Assembly: GCF_010093385.1 (NCBI RefSeq)
Contig: NZ_PDWV01000008.1
Span: forward strand, 21,515-85,514
DNA from: Pseudoxanthomonas mexicana
GTDB taxonomy: Bacteria > Pseudomonadota > Gammaproteobacteria > Xanthomonadales > Xanthomonadaceae
Direction of reading: 5' to 3'
DNA: 64,000 bases
Part shown: piece after piece, positions 1-9,025 of the stretch
Layout of the letters: each line of letters starts with the position of its first letter
How positions within the stretch are numbered: the first letter of the stretch is position 1
Position numbers and translations under genes: made by a program
Notes under the pieces: generated by a model
What the model was told of the DNA's origin: nothing
The model's database searches: none
Seen by the model: only the letters and a program-made list of their open reading frames with translations

Positions 1-126
1 CCCGCGGCGCCGGTCTTCGTCGATGGCGAAAAGAAGGTCACCCTGCGCGGCGAGAACATCGCGCAGGAGTTCATCGCCCTGATCGACAGTTACGTCGAGG
101 CCAAGTACGCGCGTGCGGCCGGCTGA
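1..126 (+). CDS. ispG: IspG (4-hydroxy-3-methylbut-2-enyl diphosphate synthase), C-terminal fragment
   Basis: Only the last 41 codons are present; the gene begins left of the window and ends in TGA at 124-126. The tail reads [17 protein letters not shown] and then EEF-like and YVEAKY segments, which resembles the C-terminus of long proteobacterial IspG, the [4Fe-4S] enzyme of the MEP isoprenoid pathway. The cysteine cluster that would prove this lies outside the window, so the call rests on remembered tail similarity alone. The stop lies inside the next gene, an overlap of 14 bases, which suggests co-transcription. Confidence 0.5.
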   Translation, partial: PAAPVFVDGEKKVTLRGENIAQEFIALIDSYVEAKYARAAG

Positions 127-802
127 CCCGCTGGCGAACGGCCGGCGTTTCATCGCCGGCCTGTTCCGTGAACACGGCCGGCGCCTGCTCCTGCTGTTCC
201 TCTGCCTGCTGGCGCCGCTGTGGCTGTTCGTCGAACTGGCCGACGAAATCCCCGAGCTGGAAGACTTCTACTTCGACGATGCGCTGCTCTGGCACGCGCA
301 TGCGCTGTCCGGCCCGACCCTGGACCGGTTCTTCGTGGTGGTGTCGGCGCTCGGCTACCAGTGGGGCGTGGTCCCGGCCGACATCGTGCTGACGCTGGGC
401 CTGCTGGTCGCGCGTCGCTGGCGAGAAGCGACCTTCGCCGGCGTCTCGCTGGGTGGGTCCGCGCTGCTGAACATGGCGACCAAGCAGTTCTTCCAGCGCG
501 ACAGGCCGGCGCTGTGGGAGTCCATCGCGCCCGAGCACACCTTCAGTTTCCCCAGCGGCCACGCGATGGGCTCGGCGACGCTGGCGATGGTGGTGGTGCT
601 GCTCTGCTGGCACACGCGCTTCCGCTGGCCGGCCGTCGTGCTCGCTGCGCTGTTCGCGCTGACCGTCGGGGCCTCGCGCATCTACCTGGGCGTGCACTAT
701 CCGTCCGCCATCCTCGGCGGCTGGGCGGCGGGCATCGCGTGGGTGTCTGGCGTCTACCTGGTGCTGTACCGCATCCGCGAACGGCCATGGCAGGTGCGGT
801 GA
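113..802 (+). CDS. PAP2-superfamily membrane phosphatase
   Basis: This 229-residue integral membrane protein belongs to the PAP2/PgpB lipid phosphatase family, which hydrolyses phosphate from membrane lipids such as phosphatidic acid, PGP or undecaprenyl-PP. The C1 motif is KX6RP (K124...R131-P132), C2 is PSGH (147-150) and C3 is SR(188-189)-X5-H195. The Asp normally four residues after the C3 His is Ala199 here, which may weaken the charge relay. About six hydrophobic helices are visible. The start is GTG at 113, the first start in frame, and it overlaps the end of the preceding gene. The substrate cannot be told from the sequence. Confidence 0.85.
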   Translation: MRPADPLANGRRFIAGLFREHGRRLLLLFLCLLAPLWLFVELADEIPELEDFYFDDALLWHAHALSGPTLDRFFVVVSALGYQWGVVPADIVLTLGLLVARRWREATFAGVSLGGSALLNMATKQFFQRDRPALWESIAPEHTFSFPSGHAMGSATLAMVVVLLCWHTRFRWPAVVLAALFALTVGASRIYLGVHYPSAILGGWAAGIAWVSGVYLVLYRIRERPWQVR

Positions 803-817
803 GGCGTTCTGCTCTTC

Positions 818-960
818 TGTAGGAGCGACGTGAGTCGCGACCGCATGAATTGAATATCGCGGATGCGTAGCTGATAGCGTCCATTCCGCGTCGCCATGTT
901 GGGTGAGCGAGGGGAGGTGGCGGCGGAGAGCGTGCGGTCGCGACTCACGTCGCTCCTACA
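818..960. repeat. Inverted repeat element (GTAGGAGCGACGTGAGTCGC family), copy A
   Basis: Arms at 819-844 and 934-959 are perfect inverted repeats of 26 bp with an 89-bp centre. The element fills the gap between two convergent genes. Five other copies occur in the window (30782, 31997, 52140, 59094, 61022). Confidence 0.9.
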
Positions 961-971
961 ACGAGCCGGTT

Positions 972-1577
972 CTACGGCGTATATGCCCGCTCGCGTTCTT
1001 CCTGCAGGCGCTGGCGCAGGTACTGGTCGCGGGTGAGGCCGGCGGGAATCGTGGTGGCGGCCATCACCTCGGCGACCACCTGCGCTTCGCGCGCCTTGTA
1101 GGTCTGGAAGCGCGGGTCGTTGCGCTGCTGTTCGAGGAAGGCGGCCATGCGCCGGTCGGCGTGGGCGCGATAGCGGTCGGCGATGGCCGCGACTTGCTCC
1201 GCCTGCCGCGCGGGATCGTCCACGGTCGCCTTGACCAGCGCGGTGCGCAACAGCACGGCTTCGCCCGCGGACAGGCCGCCCGCGGCTTCGTACTTGTCGA
1301 TCTGGCGCGTCAGCGCATCGGCGCGTTCGCTGCGTTCCACCACGCGCAACGACGCGGAACGCGCGAAGAAGTCTTTCGCATCGGCCTCGAAGCGCTGGCG
1401 CTCGAGGTGCTCCTGCGCCTGTGGCGTGGCTTGCAGGGAAGCCAGGGGCGACACGCCGTCGGCCGCTTCAACCGATGATCGCGGCGCGACCGGCTTGCCC
1501 GGGTCGTCGCGCTTCCACCAGACGATGGCGGCGACGAGAACCACGCAGGGCACCAGCAGCGTCAGCCATTTCTTCAT
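972..1577 (-). CDS. Membrane-anchored helical hypothetical protein, possible partner of the adjacent esterase
   Basis: This 201-residue protein has one N-terminal membrane helix (about residues 4-21, after MKKW) followed by a periplasmic part that is almost all charged, Ala- and Gln-rich helix. The shape, an N-terminal anchor plus an extended helical domain, recalls lipase-specific foldases (Lif), and the gene lies 55 bp downstream of a secreted esterase on the same strand. I do not recognise a Lif signature motif, so this is only a resemblance. The start is ATG at 1577; a longer frame upstream lies inside the esterase gene and is not protein-like. Confidence 0.6.
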   Translation of the reverse strand: MKKWLTLLVPCVVLVAAIVWWKRDDPGKPVAPRSSVEAADGVSPLASLQATPQAQEHLERQRFEADAKDFFARSASLRVVERSERADALTRQIDKYEAAGGLSAGEAVLLRTALVKATVDDPARQAEQVAAIADRYRAHADRRMAAFLEQQRNDPRFQTYKAREAQVVAEVMAATTIPAGLTRDQYLRQRLQEERERAYTP

Positions 1578-1632
1578 GCAGGACCCCCTCTGTGCCGGGA
1601 CCGTCGAAGCACGACGGTCCCGGACCCGGACA

Positions 1633-3048
1633 TCACCCCAGCAACTGGTCCACCAGCCAGTACAGCAGGTTGAACGGCTTGGCCTTGTCGGCCTTGTCGT
1701 CCTGCTCGCTGGCATCCAGCACCTTGCCCCGGCCATCCAGCACGCTGTCGATGAAGTGCTTCAGTTCCAGGTTCTGCGCCTGCACGTCGGCGTTCTTGAA
1801 GTCGACGAGGGTGGGGCAGTGGCTTTCGTTGAGCGCGCGGTACTGCGGGAAATAACCGCCGACGTTGTCCAGGCCATTCAGGCGGTCGCGCAGGCGTGCG
1901 GTGTCCATGTCCCAGCGCGCATGGATGCGGGCTTCCTTGGTCGCCTGGTCGGGTGCATTGGCGATGTCGGGATAGAGGCGCTCGTACGAGTACGAGGAGT
2001 AGTTGAGGTCTTTCCAGAAGTGCGTATGGCCCAGGCGGTCGTTCGCATACTTGCTGGACAGCGCGGGATACAGGCTGCCGAGTTCGTCGAGATCGAACTG
2101 CGGCAGGCCGCTGGCGAGATAGGGCAGCGGGCCGTTCGGCTGGTCCAGCCCCCAGGCGCTGCGGATCAGGGCCATCAGCGGTTGCGAGGGATAGTCGACC
2201 GGGTTGCCGTTCTTCGGCGTGGGGAAGATCGGACCGGAAGCGTCGATCAGGAAGCTGCGCGTGGGCGCCAGGTCGCGGCGCAGCGGGTGGTAGCTGGTCA
2301 GGCTGCCGGCACCTCCGGCGCTGCAGCCGGTGGACAGCATCTGGGTGGGCCGTGGCAGGTTGTCCTTCAGCCAGCTCACCACCGCGCGCACGTTGCGCAC
2401 GCCGTTGTGGTGCCACACCAGCGGCGCGTTCTGCCCGCTCGGGTCGTCGTAGACCGCCACGCGGTCGCCGCTGTAGATGTCGCCGGTGCAGTAGGGGATG
2501 TAGACCATGTTCCAACCCTGCGTCTTCACCGCATCGAACGGACTGACGCGGGTGACGAAGGGGCTGACCAGGCTCGCGCCCGGGTTCAGCAGGCTCATGT
2601 AGTCGTCGGGAATGCCGTTGGGATTGCGTGCGCCGCGTACGCCGGTCTGGCCGGTGCAGCTGGCGTAGTCCCAGCAGGCGCCGCCGCCCTCCATGTAGAC
2701 GATGGTATTGCGCGTATCGGCCACGCGGTTGACGAAGAACTTGAAGGGCGAGCCGTCGCCGCAGACCGCGCCGGTCGAGGGCGCCAGCTGGATGGTCTGC
2801 CAGGCGTCGTAACGGCCGGGCTGGAAGCCGTCGCTGAAGCCGGACGGATTGGACAGCAGCGGATAGCTGCCGGTGCGCTGCGCGGCGGTCACCTTGTTGT
2901 CGGCCTTGGGCGGCGAGACCAGGTTCACCAGGGTCTGCCAGAAGCTGTAGTCGCCTTCTTCGGCCTTGAGTGGCGCGGCGATGGCGATGGCGAGCGCTGC
3001 GGTGGAGAGGACAAGCGGCAGGCGTGCGGGTCGTACGGGTGCAACCAT
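1633..3048 (-). CDS. Pectinacetylesterase-family secreted hydrolase
   Basis: This 471-residue exported serine hydrolase has a signal peptide ending near residue 29 (PLKA-EEGD). Family marks are the oxyanion strand YMEGGGACW (118-126) and the nucleophile elbow GCSAGG (241-246, Ser243). Members remove acetyl or other acyl groups from polysaccharides or, in some bacteria, act on polyesters; the substrate here is not known. The ATG at 3048 is preceded by GGAGG with good spacing. The anchored helical protein lies directly downstream on the same strand, so the pair is probably one transcript. Confidence 0.82.
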   Translation of the reverse strand: MVAPVRPARLPLVLSTAALAIAIAAPLKAEEGDYSFWQTLVNLVSPPKADNKVTAAQRTGSYPLLSNPSGFSDGFQPGRYDAWQTIQLAPSTGAVCGDGSPFKFFVNRVADTRNTIVYMEGGGACWDYASCTGQTGVRGARNPNGIPDDYMSLLNPGASLVSPFVTRVSPFDAVKTQGWNMVYIPYCTGDIYSGDRVAVYDDPSGQNAPLVWHHNGVRNVRAVVSWLKDNLPRPTQMLSTGCSAGGAGSLTSYHPLRRDLAPTRSFLIDASGPIFPTPKNGNPVDYPSQPLMALIRSAWGLDQPNGPLPYLASGLPQFDLDELGSLYPALSSKYANDRLGHTHFWKDLNYSSYSYERLYPDIANAPDQATKEARIHARWDMDTARLRDRLNGLDNVGGYFPQYRALNESHCPTLVDFKNADVQAQNLELKHFIDSVLDGRGKVLDASEQDDKADKAKPFNLLYWLVDQLLG

Positions 3049-3414
3049 GATCGGATCCTCCGGCGAGAGTCTGTGGACGTTCAACGGGATGGACTGCCTT
3101 GGCGTGCGGCACGCGTGGGGGCGGCGACCGTACAGCGGCGCATGGTGGTGCGTTCGTGGCGCCACGGGATTAAGTCCGCGTGATGGCGTCGGCTTTGGCT
3201 GCCCTGGCCCCCGGAATTGGCCGCGATGCCCCCCTTCGGCGCCCGCGCGGGCGGTCAGGTAAACGCAGCGATCCCGCGTCGCAGCACGCAGGTGGTACAG
3301 GCGTGCGGTATCGCGCCGGGCAACGGATCGTTGCGGGCGGACGCCTTGCCGCAGGCCGGCCGTGGATCGAACATGCGCACGCACGCCGCCGAATGCGCCG
3401 TGGACTCCCCGGGG
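3049..3414. other. Divergent intergenic region, no gene seen
   Basis: This 366-bp gap separates the divergent esterase and DedA-rhodanese genes. Frames run through it on both strands, but none has a convincing ribosome binding site or protein-like composition. It must hold promoters for both genes; I could not pick convincing -35/-10 boxes. Confidence 0.5.
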
Positions 3415-4362
3415 ATGGCAATGCAGGAACTGGTCGACCGATACGGCGCACTGCTGGTGTTCGCCAATGTGCTGGCGTTGTCGCTGGGTCTGCCCGTGCC
3501 GGCGATGCCCACCCTGGTCCTGGTCGGTGCGGGGCTGGCGCTGCAGCCGGAGGCGATGTGGCTGCCGCTGCTGGGCGTGCTGGCGGTGTCGGTGGCCGCC
3601 AGCCTGATCGGCGACAGCGTCTGGTTCTATGCCGGCCGCCGCTACGGCAACCGCACGCTGCAGTCGTTGTGCCGGCTTTCGCTGTCGCGCGACACCTGCA
3701 TGAAGCGCACGGAACGCTTCTACGGCCGTTTCGGCGTGCGCGTCCTGTCGGTGGCGAAGTTCATCCCCGGCCTGTCGATGGTGTCCGTGCCGCTGGCCGG
3801 CGCCATGCAGGCGAGGCTGCCGCTGTTCCTGCGTTACGACGGCCTGGGCGCTGCCCTGTGGGCCGCGCTGGGGCTGGGACTGGGCGTGGTGTTCGCCCGC
3901 CAGGTGGAAACGGTCATCGACGCGCTGTCGCAGCTGGGCACCGGCGCCGGTGTGGTCATCGGCGTGCTGCTGGCGGCCTACGTGGGCTGGCGCTGGTGGC
4001 GTCGGCGCACGCTGCTGAGGTCGCTGGAGGGGGCGCGGATCGATCCGCCGGAACTCGAAGCCCTCGTCCGGGCGGGCCAGCCGCCGGTGGTGTTCGATAT
4101 CCGCGCCCCGGGTTTCCGCGACGTGGACCCGTACGTCATCCCAGGCGCGGTGTTCGCCGACGAGCGCCAGCTGGACGGGATCCTGGCCACGTATCCGCGC
4201 GACGGGAAGGTCGTCATCTACTGCGCCTGCCCGGATGAAGTATCCGCGGCGTGGATGGCCGCGAGGCTGCGCGAGGCCGGCTTCCGCGACGTGCTGCCGC
4301 TGCGGGGCGGCATCGATGCGTGGCGGGACGCCGGTTACGGGGTGGAACGGATCGGCGGCTGA
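3415..4362 (+). CDS. DedA-family membrane protein fused to a rhodanese domain
   Basis: This 315-residue fusion has a DedA/VTT domain at about 1-200, with membrane helices and the conserved FIPG segment (117-120, in KFIPGLSMVSVPLAGAMQ). A C-terminal rhodanese domain follows (about 205-312), with its probable catalytic Cys270 in VVIYCACP. DedA proteins act in lipid-carrier flipping and proton-dependent membrane homeostasis; rhodaneses carry persulfide sulfur. The cytosolic sulfurtransferase would sit at the inner face of the membrane. ATG 3415 was chosen because the DedA domain begins at once after it; ATG 3421 is equally possible. Confidence 0.85.
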   Translation: MAMQELVDRYGALLVFANVLALSLGLPVPAMPTLVLVGAGLALQPEAMWLPLLGVLAVSVAASLIGDSVWFYAGRRYGNRTLQSLCRLSLSRDTCMKRTERFYGRFGVRVLSVAKFIPGLSMVSVPLAGAMQARLPLFLRYDGLGAALWAALGLGLGVVFARQVETVIDALSQLGTGAGVVIGVLLAAYVGWRWWRRRTLLRSLEGARIDPPELEALVRAGQPPVVFDIRAPGFRDVDPYVIPGAVFADERQLDGILATYPRDGKVVIYCACPDEVSAAWMAARLREAGFRDVLPLRGGIDAWRDAGYGVERIGG

Positions 4363-4377
4363 GCGCGTCCGCCGCGG

Positions 4378-5274
4378 TCAGTGCTCGATGCACACCCGGT
4401 TGCGGCCCTCGCTCTTGGCCCGGTACAGGGCCGCGTCCGCCGCGGCCATCATCCGGCTGACGGTGTCGCGCTCGGGCGTCAGCGCGGCGATCCCGATGCT
4501 GACGGTGATGCGCTGCGCCTCGCCGCCGGGGCGGAACACCACCGCTTCCACCGCCTCGCGCAGGCGCTCGGCGAAGCCGTAGGCGGCTTCCGGCCCGCAC
4601 TCGGGCAGCAGCACGGCGAATTCCTCGCCGCCGATGCGGGCGGCCGCGTCGTCGTTGCGCACATGCCGGCGCACCAGCCCGGCGATCTGCTTCAGCACCT
4701 GGTCGCCGGAGATGTGGCCGTAGCGGTCGTTGATCGGCTTGAACAGGTCCACGTCGATGATGCACATGGTCAGTGCGCGCTGGTGGCGCATGGCGCGCGC
4801 GATCTCCTTCTCCACCGTTTCGATGAAATGGCGGCGGTTGTACATCTCGGTCAGCGCATCGTGGGTGGCGAGCTGGTAGATCTCCTCGTGGTAACGCGCC
4901 TCAACGCTGCTGTGGCTGATGAACTTCAGGATGCTCTCCCCTAGGGTGATGTGGTCGCCGTCGACCAGCGCCGATTGCGCCACCGGCGTATCGTTCAGCC
5001 GGGTGGTGTTGGTCGCGCCGAGGTCGCGCACCCAGTAGGTGTCGCCGTCGCGCCAGAGCTCGCAGTGCAGGCGCGAGACGCTGTTGTGCGGGATGTGCAG
5101 GTCGGCTTCCTGCGAGCGGCCCACGCGCACCCGGGCGGTGTCGATGTCCGCACGCCGGCCCAGGCCTTCGCCGTGGATCACCACCACGCAGGCCGAGCGC
5201 GGCGAGGCCGGCCGCGGGCCGTCACTCAGGATGGTCCGTTGCGTGGTGGGTGGATCGTGGGGGTCCCGGGACAT
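4378..5274 (-). CDS. FHA-domain diguanylate cyclase
   Basis: This 298-residue cytosolic enzyme makes cyclic di-GMP. An N-terminal FHA domain (about 28-118, with GRSQ at 52-55 and SRLHCEL) binds phosphothreonine peptides. The GGDEF domain (about 135-295) has an intact GGEEF active site (215-219) and an inhibitory I-site RNDD (206-209), so product feedback is expected. The C-terminus ends in YRAKSEGRNRVCIEH, typical of GGDEF domains. The gene is divergent from a Ser/Thr kinase with only 95 bp between starts, which suggests the kinase may supply the phosphopeptide ligand. Confidence 0.92.
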   Translation of the reverse strand: MSRDPHDPPTTQRTILSDGPRPASPRSACVVVIHGEGLGRRADIDTARVRVGRSQEADLHIPHNSVSRLHCELWRDGDTYWVRDLGATNTTRLNDTPVAQSALVDGDHITLGESILKFISHSSVEARYHEEIYQLATHDALTEMYNRRHFIETVEKEIARAMRHQRALTMCIIDVDLFKPINDRYGHISGDQVLKQIAGLVRRHVRNDDAAARIGGEEFAVLLPECGPEAAYGFAERLREAVEAVVFRPGGEAQRITVSIGIAALTPERDTVSRMMAAADAALYRAKSEGRNRVCIEH

Positions 5275-5369
5275 GCGCGTGCGGCTGGCAGGTGCGGGCC
5301 CGAGTGTACCGGATCGGTCGGTCAACTCACGCTTCCGATACCATGCCGGGGCGCACAGGGGACCGTGGA

Positions 5370-8090
5370 ATGACATCGCAGCCTTACGACGAACTCGCAC
5401 CCACCGAAAGCCTGGCCACGCGCCTGCAGGATGCGCTGACCGCGGCCGACGGCACGCTGGCGCCCGGGGCGCGCCTGGGCCACTACAGCATCGAGGGCCT
5501 GCTGGGGCGCGGCGGCATGGGCGAGGTCTACCGCGCCACCCAGCTGGAACCGGTGCGCCGGGAGGTGGCCCTGAAGCTGATGCGCGCGCAGCGCCTGCAG
5601 GCCCGCCACCTGGCCTGGTTCGAAGTGGAGCGGCAGGTGCTGGCGCAGATGCGCCATCCGGCCATCGCCCAGATCTACGATGCCGGCACCACGGAGGAGG
5701 GCTATCCCTTCTTCGCGATGGAGCTGATCGAGGGCAGCCCGATCACGCGCTACTGCCGGGAGCAACGGCTGTCGCTGGACGAACGCGTGGCGTTGTTCAT
5801 CCGCGTCTGCGAGGGCGTGCAGCACGCGCACCACAAGGGCGTGGTCCACCGCGACCTGAAGCCGGGCAACCTGCTGGTGGACACACTGGATGGCCGGGCC
5901 GCACCGAAAGTCATCGATTTCGGCATCGCGATGGCCGCGTCGCTGGCCGGCGACGCCGCACTGGAGCGCGCCGGCACGCCGGAGTACATGAGTCCCGAGC
6001 AGGCGCTCGGCGATGCGCGGCAGGTGGACACGCGCAGCGACGTGTACTCGCTGGGCGTGGTGCTGTGCGAACTGGTGAGCGGCGTTCGCCCCGAGGCCGT
6101 GGGCGAAACCTGGTCGGCGGAAACGCCGACCGCCGTCGCGCCGTCGTCGCGGCTGGCGGCGCTGCCGGCCGAGCAGGCACGACAGGTGGCGCAGGAGCGC
6201 GGCCTGTCGCTGCCGCGCATGCGCGACCGCCTGCGCGGCGACCTGGACTGGATCGTGCTGAAGGCCATGCAGCACGACCGGGACGCCCGCTACGGGTCCG
6301 TCGCGGCGCTGGCCGACGACCTGCAGCGGTATCTCGAGGGGCGCACCGTGGCGGCGGTACCGCCGAGCCGCGCCTACGTCTGGCGCAAGTTCCTGCGCCG
6401 CCACCGCGCCGCGGCCGTCGCCGCGGGCTTCGCGCTGGCGGCGTTGCTGGGCGGTCTGGGCCTGTCCCTGTACGGCCTGCAGCAGGCGCGCACGCAACGC
6501 GCACTGGCGGAAGCGCGCAGCGCGGAGCTGGAGAAGGTGGCCGCGTTCCAGCAGTCGATGCTGGAGGGGATCGACATCGAGACCGTGGGTGTGGGCCTGG
6601 CCGAGGGTCTGGCGGCTCAGGTGGCCGAACGCGCCCCGGCGGCCGCCGACGCGTTCGGCGCGACCCTGGCCAAGGCCAGTACCGGCGATCTGGCACGCGA
6701 CCTGGTGGACCGTCAGCTGCTCGCCAACGCGGAAGCCGCGATCGCCCGCGATTTCGCCGACCAGCCCGACGTGGCCGGCGGCCTGCGCGAGTCCGTGGCG
6801 CGCGTCTACGCTGCGATCGGTCTGTACGACAAGGCCGCCGAGCTGTTCGGCCGGGTGGCCGAGCATCGCGCCACGAACCTCGGCGACGGCGCACCGGAGA
6901 CGCTGCGCGCGCGCAACGAGCAGGTGCAGGCGCTGCTGGAGGGGGCGCACATCGACCAGGCCGAGGCCGTGCTGGAGAAGGCGCTGCCGCGCGCCTTCAC
7001 GCTGCCCGCCAACGACCGCGTGCGGGTCAAGCTGGAACTGGCGCAGGCGCAGGTGATCTCGGCCCGCGGCGACCGACCGCGGGCGAAAGGCGTCGTCGAG
7101 GCGGTCCGTGCACGATTGATCGAGGTCGCCGGCGAGCGGGATCCGGCCACCCTGGAGGCCACCAACAACCTGGCCGCCGTACAGCGCAACCTGGGCGAAC
7201 TGCCCGAGGCACGCGCGAACATGGAGCAGGTGGTCGCCGGGCGCACCGCGGTGCTCGGTCCCGATCACGAGGAGACGCTGTCGGCGATGGGCAACCTGGC
7301 CGTGCTGCGCATCATGAACCGCGAGAAGGACGCCGCCATCGCCATGCAGCGCGACCTCACTTCGCGCTACGTGCGCAAGCTGGGCAGCGAGCATCCGGTC
7401 ACGCTGCAGGCACGCAGCACGCTGGCGACGATGATGGTGGACGCCGGCGACGCGGCCGCCGCGCTGCCGCTGCTCAAGGATGCGTTGGCCGCGCGCGAGC
7501 GGGTCTTGGGGCGCGACCACCCGCAGACGGTAAGGACACGCCTGAACCTGGCCACGGCGTACGCACGCCTGGAGGATTACGCGGCCGCGCTGCCGCTGGA
7601 GGAGCAGGTCATCACGATGCGTAGCCGGCTGCAGGGCCCATCGCATCCGGACACGCTGTCCATCCTGGTCAACCATGCCGGCACGCTGCTCAACGCGAAG
7701 CAGCCCGACGCCGCGCTGCGCCTGCTTTCGGACGTGCAGCCACTGGCATTGAAGGTGCTGGGAGAAAAACACCCGCAGGCGCAGATCACCATGGTGATCC
7801 GCGCCGAAGCCCTGCGCGTGTCCGGGCGCACGCGCGAGGCGCTGGACGAGTACCGCCGCCTGTTCGAACTGCGACGCAAGGTGCTCGGCGAGACGCACGT
7901 GGAAACGCGTACCGCGGCGTGGAACCTGATCGACACCAGTCGCGAACTGGGCCTGACCACGCAGGTCGACGCGCTGGAGCGGCAGTACATCGCCCCCTTG
8001 CTGACGGCCGATCCGGCCACGCTGGCCGATGCGGACGCCGAGTTCGTCAAACGTTATCGAGAGGGCAGGCGGCCTGGCAAACAGCGCTGA
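5370..8090 (+). CDS. Membrane Ser/Thr protein kinase with C-terminal TPR repeats
   Basis: This 906-residue Hanks-type kinase has a glycine loop GRGGMGEVYRA (46-56), catalytic Lys69, HRDLKPGN (160-167, Asp162) and DFG at 183-185. The activation-segment end is TPEYMSPEQ. A membrane helix follows near residues 347-369. The remaining 530 or so residues are helical TPR repeats of the kinesin-light-chain type, with recurring A-LG-HP-TL-NNLA patterns, presumably periplasmic. The kinase therefore probably senses or scaffolds something outside the membrane. The ATG at 5370 follows an AGGGGA ribosome site; an upstream ATG at 5343 is possible. The target is unknown; the divergent FHA cyclase is a candidate partner. 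Confidence 0.92.
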   Translation: MTSQPYDELAPTESLATRLQDALTAADGTLAPGARLGHYSIEGLLGRGGMGEVYRATQLEPVRREVALKLMRAQRLQARHLAWFEVERQVLAQMRHPAIAQIYDAGTTEEGYPFFAMELIEGSPITRYCREQRLSLDERVALFIRVCEGVQHAHHKGVVHRDLKPGNLLVDTLDGRAAPKVIDFGIAMAASLAGDAALERAGTPEYMSPEQALGDARQVDTRSDVYSLGVVLCELVSGVRPEAVGETWSAETPTAVAPSSRLAALPAEQARQVAQERGLSLPRMRDRLRGDLDWIVLKAMQHDRDARYGSVAALADDLQRYLEGRTVAAVPPSRAYVWRKFLRRHRAAAVAAGFALAALLGGLGLSLYGLQQARTQRALAEARSAELEKVAAFQQSMLEGIDIETVGVGLAEGLAAQVAERAPAAADAFGATLAKASTGDLARDLVDRQLLANAEAAIARDFADQPDVAGGLRESVARVYAAIGLYDKAAELFGRVAEHRATNLGDGAPETLRARNEQVQALLEGAHIDQAEAVLEKALPRAFTLPANDRVRVKLELAQAQVISARGDRPRAKGVVEAVRARLIEVAGERDPATLEATNNLAAVQRNLGELPEARANMEQVVAGRTAVLGPDHEETLSAMGNLAVLRIMNREKDAAIAMQRDLTSRYVRKLGSEHPVTLQARSTLATMMVDAGDAAAALPLLKDALAARERVLGRDHPQTVRTRLNLATAYARLEDYAAALPLEEQVITMRSRLQGPSHPDTLSILVNHAGTLLNAKQPDAALRLLSDVQPLALKVLGEKHPQAQITMVIRAEALRVSGRTREALDEYRRLFELRRKVLGETHVETRTAAWNLIDTSRELGLTTQVDALERQYIAPLLTADPATLADADAEFVKRYREGRRPGKQR

Positions 8091-8102
8091 GCGCCGGCTA
8101 CG

Positions 8103-9011
8103 TCACTCGCCGGGTTTGGCCGCCGCGCTGGGCGCCTCGGACGCGGCGCGGCGCGACAGCACCGCCTCGCGGTGCGCGATGTAGGCGTTGGCGCCGAAGA
8201 TGATGCCGGCGCCGGCCAGCGTCCATGCGTCCAGCGTTTCGTCGAACAGCAGCCAGCCGAACAGGGCCACCACCGGCAACTGCATGAAGCTGATCGGCGT
8301 CAGCGCCGAGACCTCGCCCAGCTTCAGCGCGCGCGTCCACAGCATGTGGCCGCCGGTGCCCAGCACGCCGGCGGCGACCACCCACACCCACGTGATGCCC
8401 TGCGGCCATTCCCACACGGCCAGCGCCGGCAGCAGCGACATCGGCACCCACAGCAGGGTGGTGTAGATGACGATGCGGTCGGCCGGCTCGGTCTGCGAGA
8501 GCTGCTTGATCTGGATCGCCACCAGCGCGCTCATCACTGCCGCCAGCACGGCGATCATCGCGTCCGCTGTGAATTCCGCGGTGCCGGGCCGCACGATCAC
8601 CAGCACGCCCACGAAACCCAGCACCACCGCGGTCCAGCGGCGTGCGCGCACGCGTTCGTTGAGCATCGCGGCCGCGGCCAGAGTGACGAACAGCGGCGTG
8701 GAGTACGACAGCGACACCGCCTGCGCCAGCGGCAGGTGGCCGATGGCCCAGAAACCGGCCAGCATCGAGCAGATGCCGATCACGCAGCGGAACAAGTAGC
8801 GCGGGAACTGGGTGGTCTTCAGGAACCCCGGGCCGTGCCGCAGGATGAGCGGCGCCGCGGCAAGCAGGCCGAAGAAATTGCGGAAGAACGCGATCTCGAA
8901 CGTGTGCAAAGTGGCCGACGCCAGCCGGATCGCCACCACCATCAGGGCGAACAGCACCGTGCTACCCAGCATCAGCACGGCGGCGCGGAAGTGGGCGGGA
9001 ATGGCGGGCAT
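8103..9011 (-). CDS. EamA/DMT-family transporter
   Basis: This 302-residue protein has ten predicted membrane helices in two repeated EamA halves, for example ALMVVAIRLASATLHTFEIAF near the start and PVVALFGWLLFDE near the end. DMT-family members export amino acids, nucleotides or other metabolites. The substrate cannot be told. It converges on the kinase gene with 12 bp between stops, and its start lies 14 bp after the murB stop, so it may be the last gene of a DUF4190-pyrD-murB-EamA transcript. Confidence 0.85.
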   Translation of the reverse strand: MPAIPAHFRAAVLMLGSTVLFALMVVAIRLASATLHTFEIAFFRNFFGLLAAAPLILRHGPGFLKTTQFPRYLFRCVIGICSMLAGFWAIGHLPLAQAVSLSYSTPLFVTLAAAAMLNERVRARRWTAVVLGFVGVLVIVRPGTAEFTADAMIAVLAAVMSALVAIQIKQLSQTEPADRIVIYTTLLWVPMSLLPALAVWEWPQGITWVWVVAAGVLGTGGHMLWTRALKLGEVSALTPISFMQLPVVALFGWLLFDETLDAWTLAGAGIIFGANAYIAHREAVLSRRAASEAPSAAAKPGE

Positions 9012-9025
9012 GCGCGGTGGTCGGG

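Noticed and set aside
818..960. Small IS or integron site
   Set aside because: No transposase or integrase is present and no target duplication is seen; it fits a short inverted-repeat family.
3217..3414. Longer N-terminus for the DedA fusion
   Set aside because: The extra residues are not membrane-like and match no DedA start; ATG 3415 fits better.
5322..7898. Long minus-strand frame opposite the Ser/Thr kinase (858 codons)
   Set aside because: It is a GC-rich shadow of the kinase gene; composition is His/Gln/Arg-rich and no protein motif is seen.
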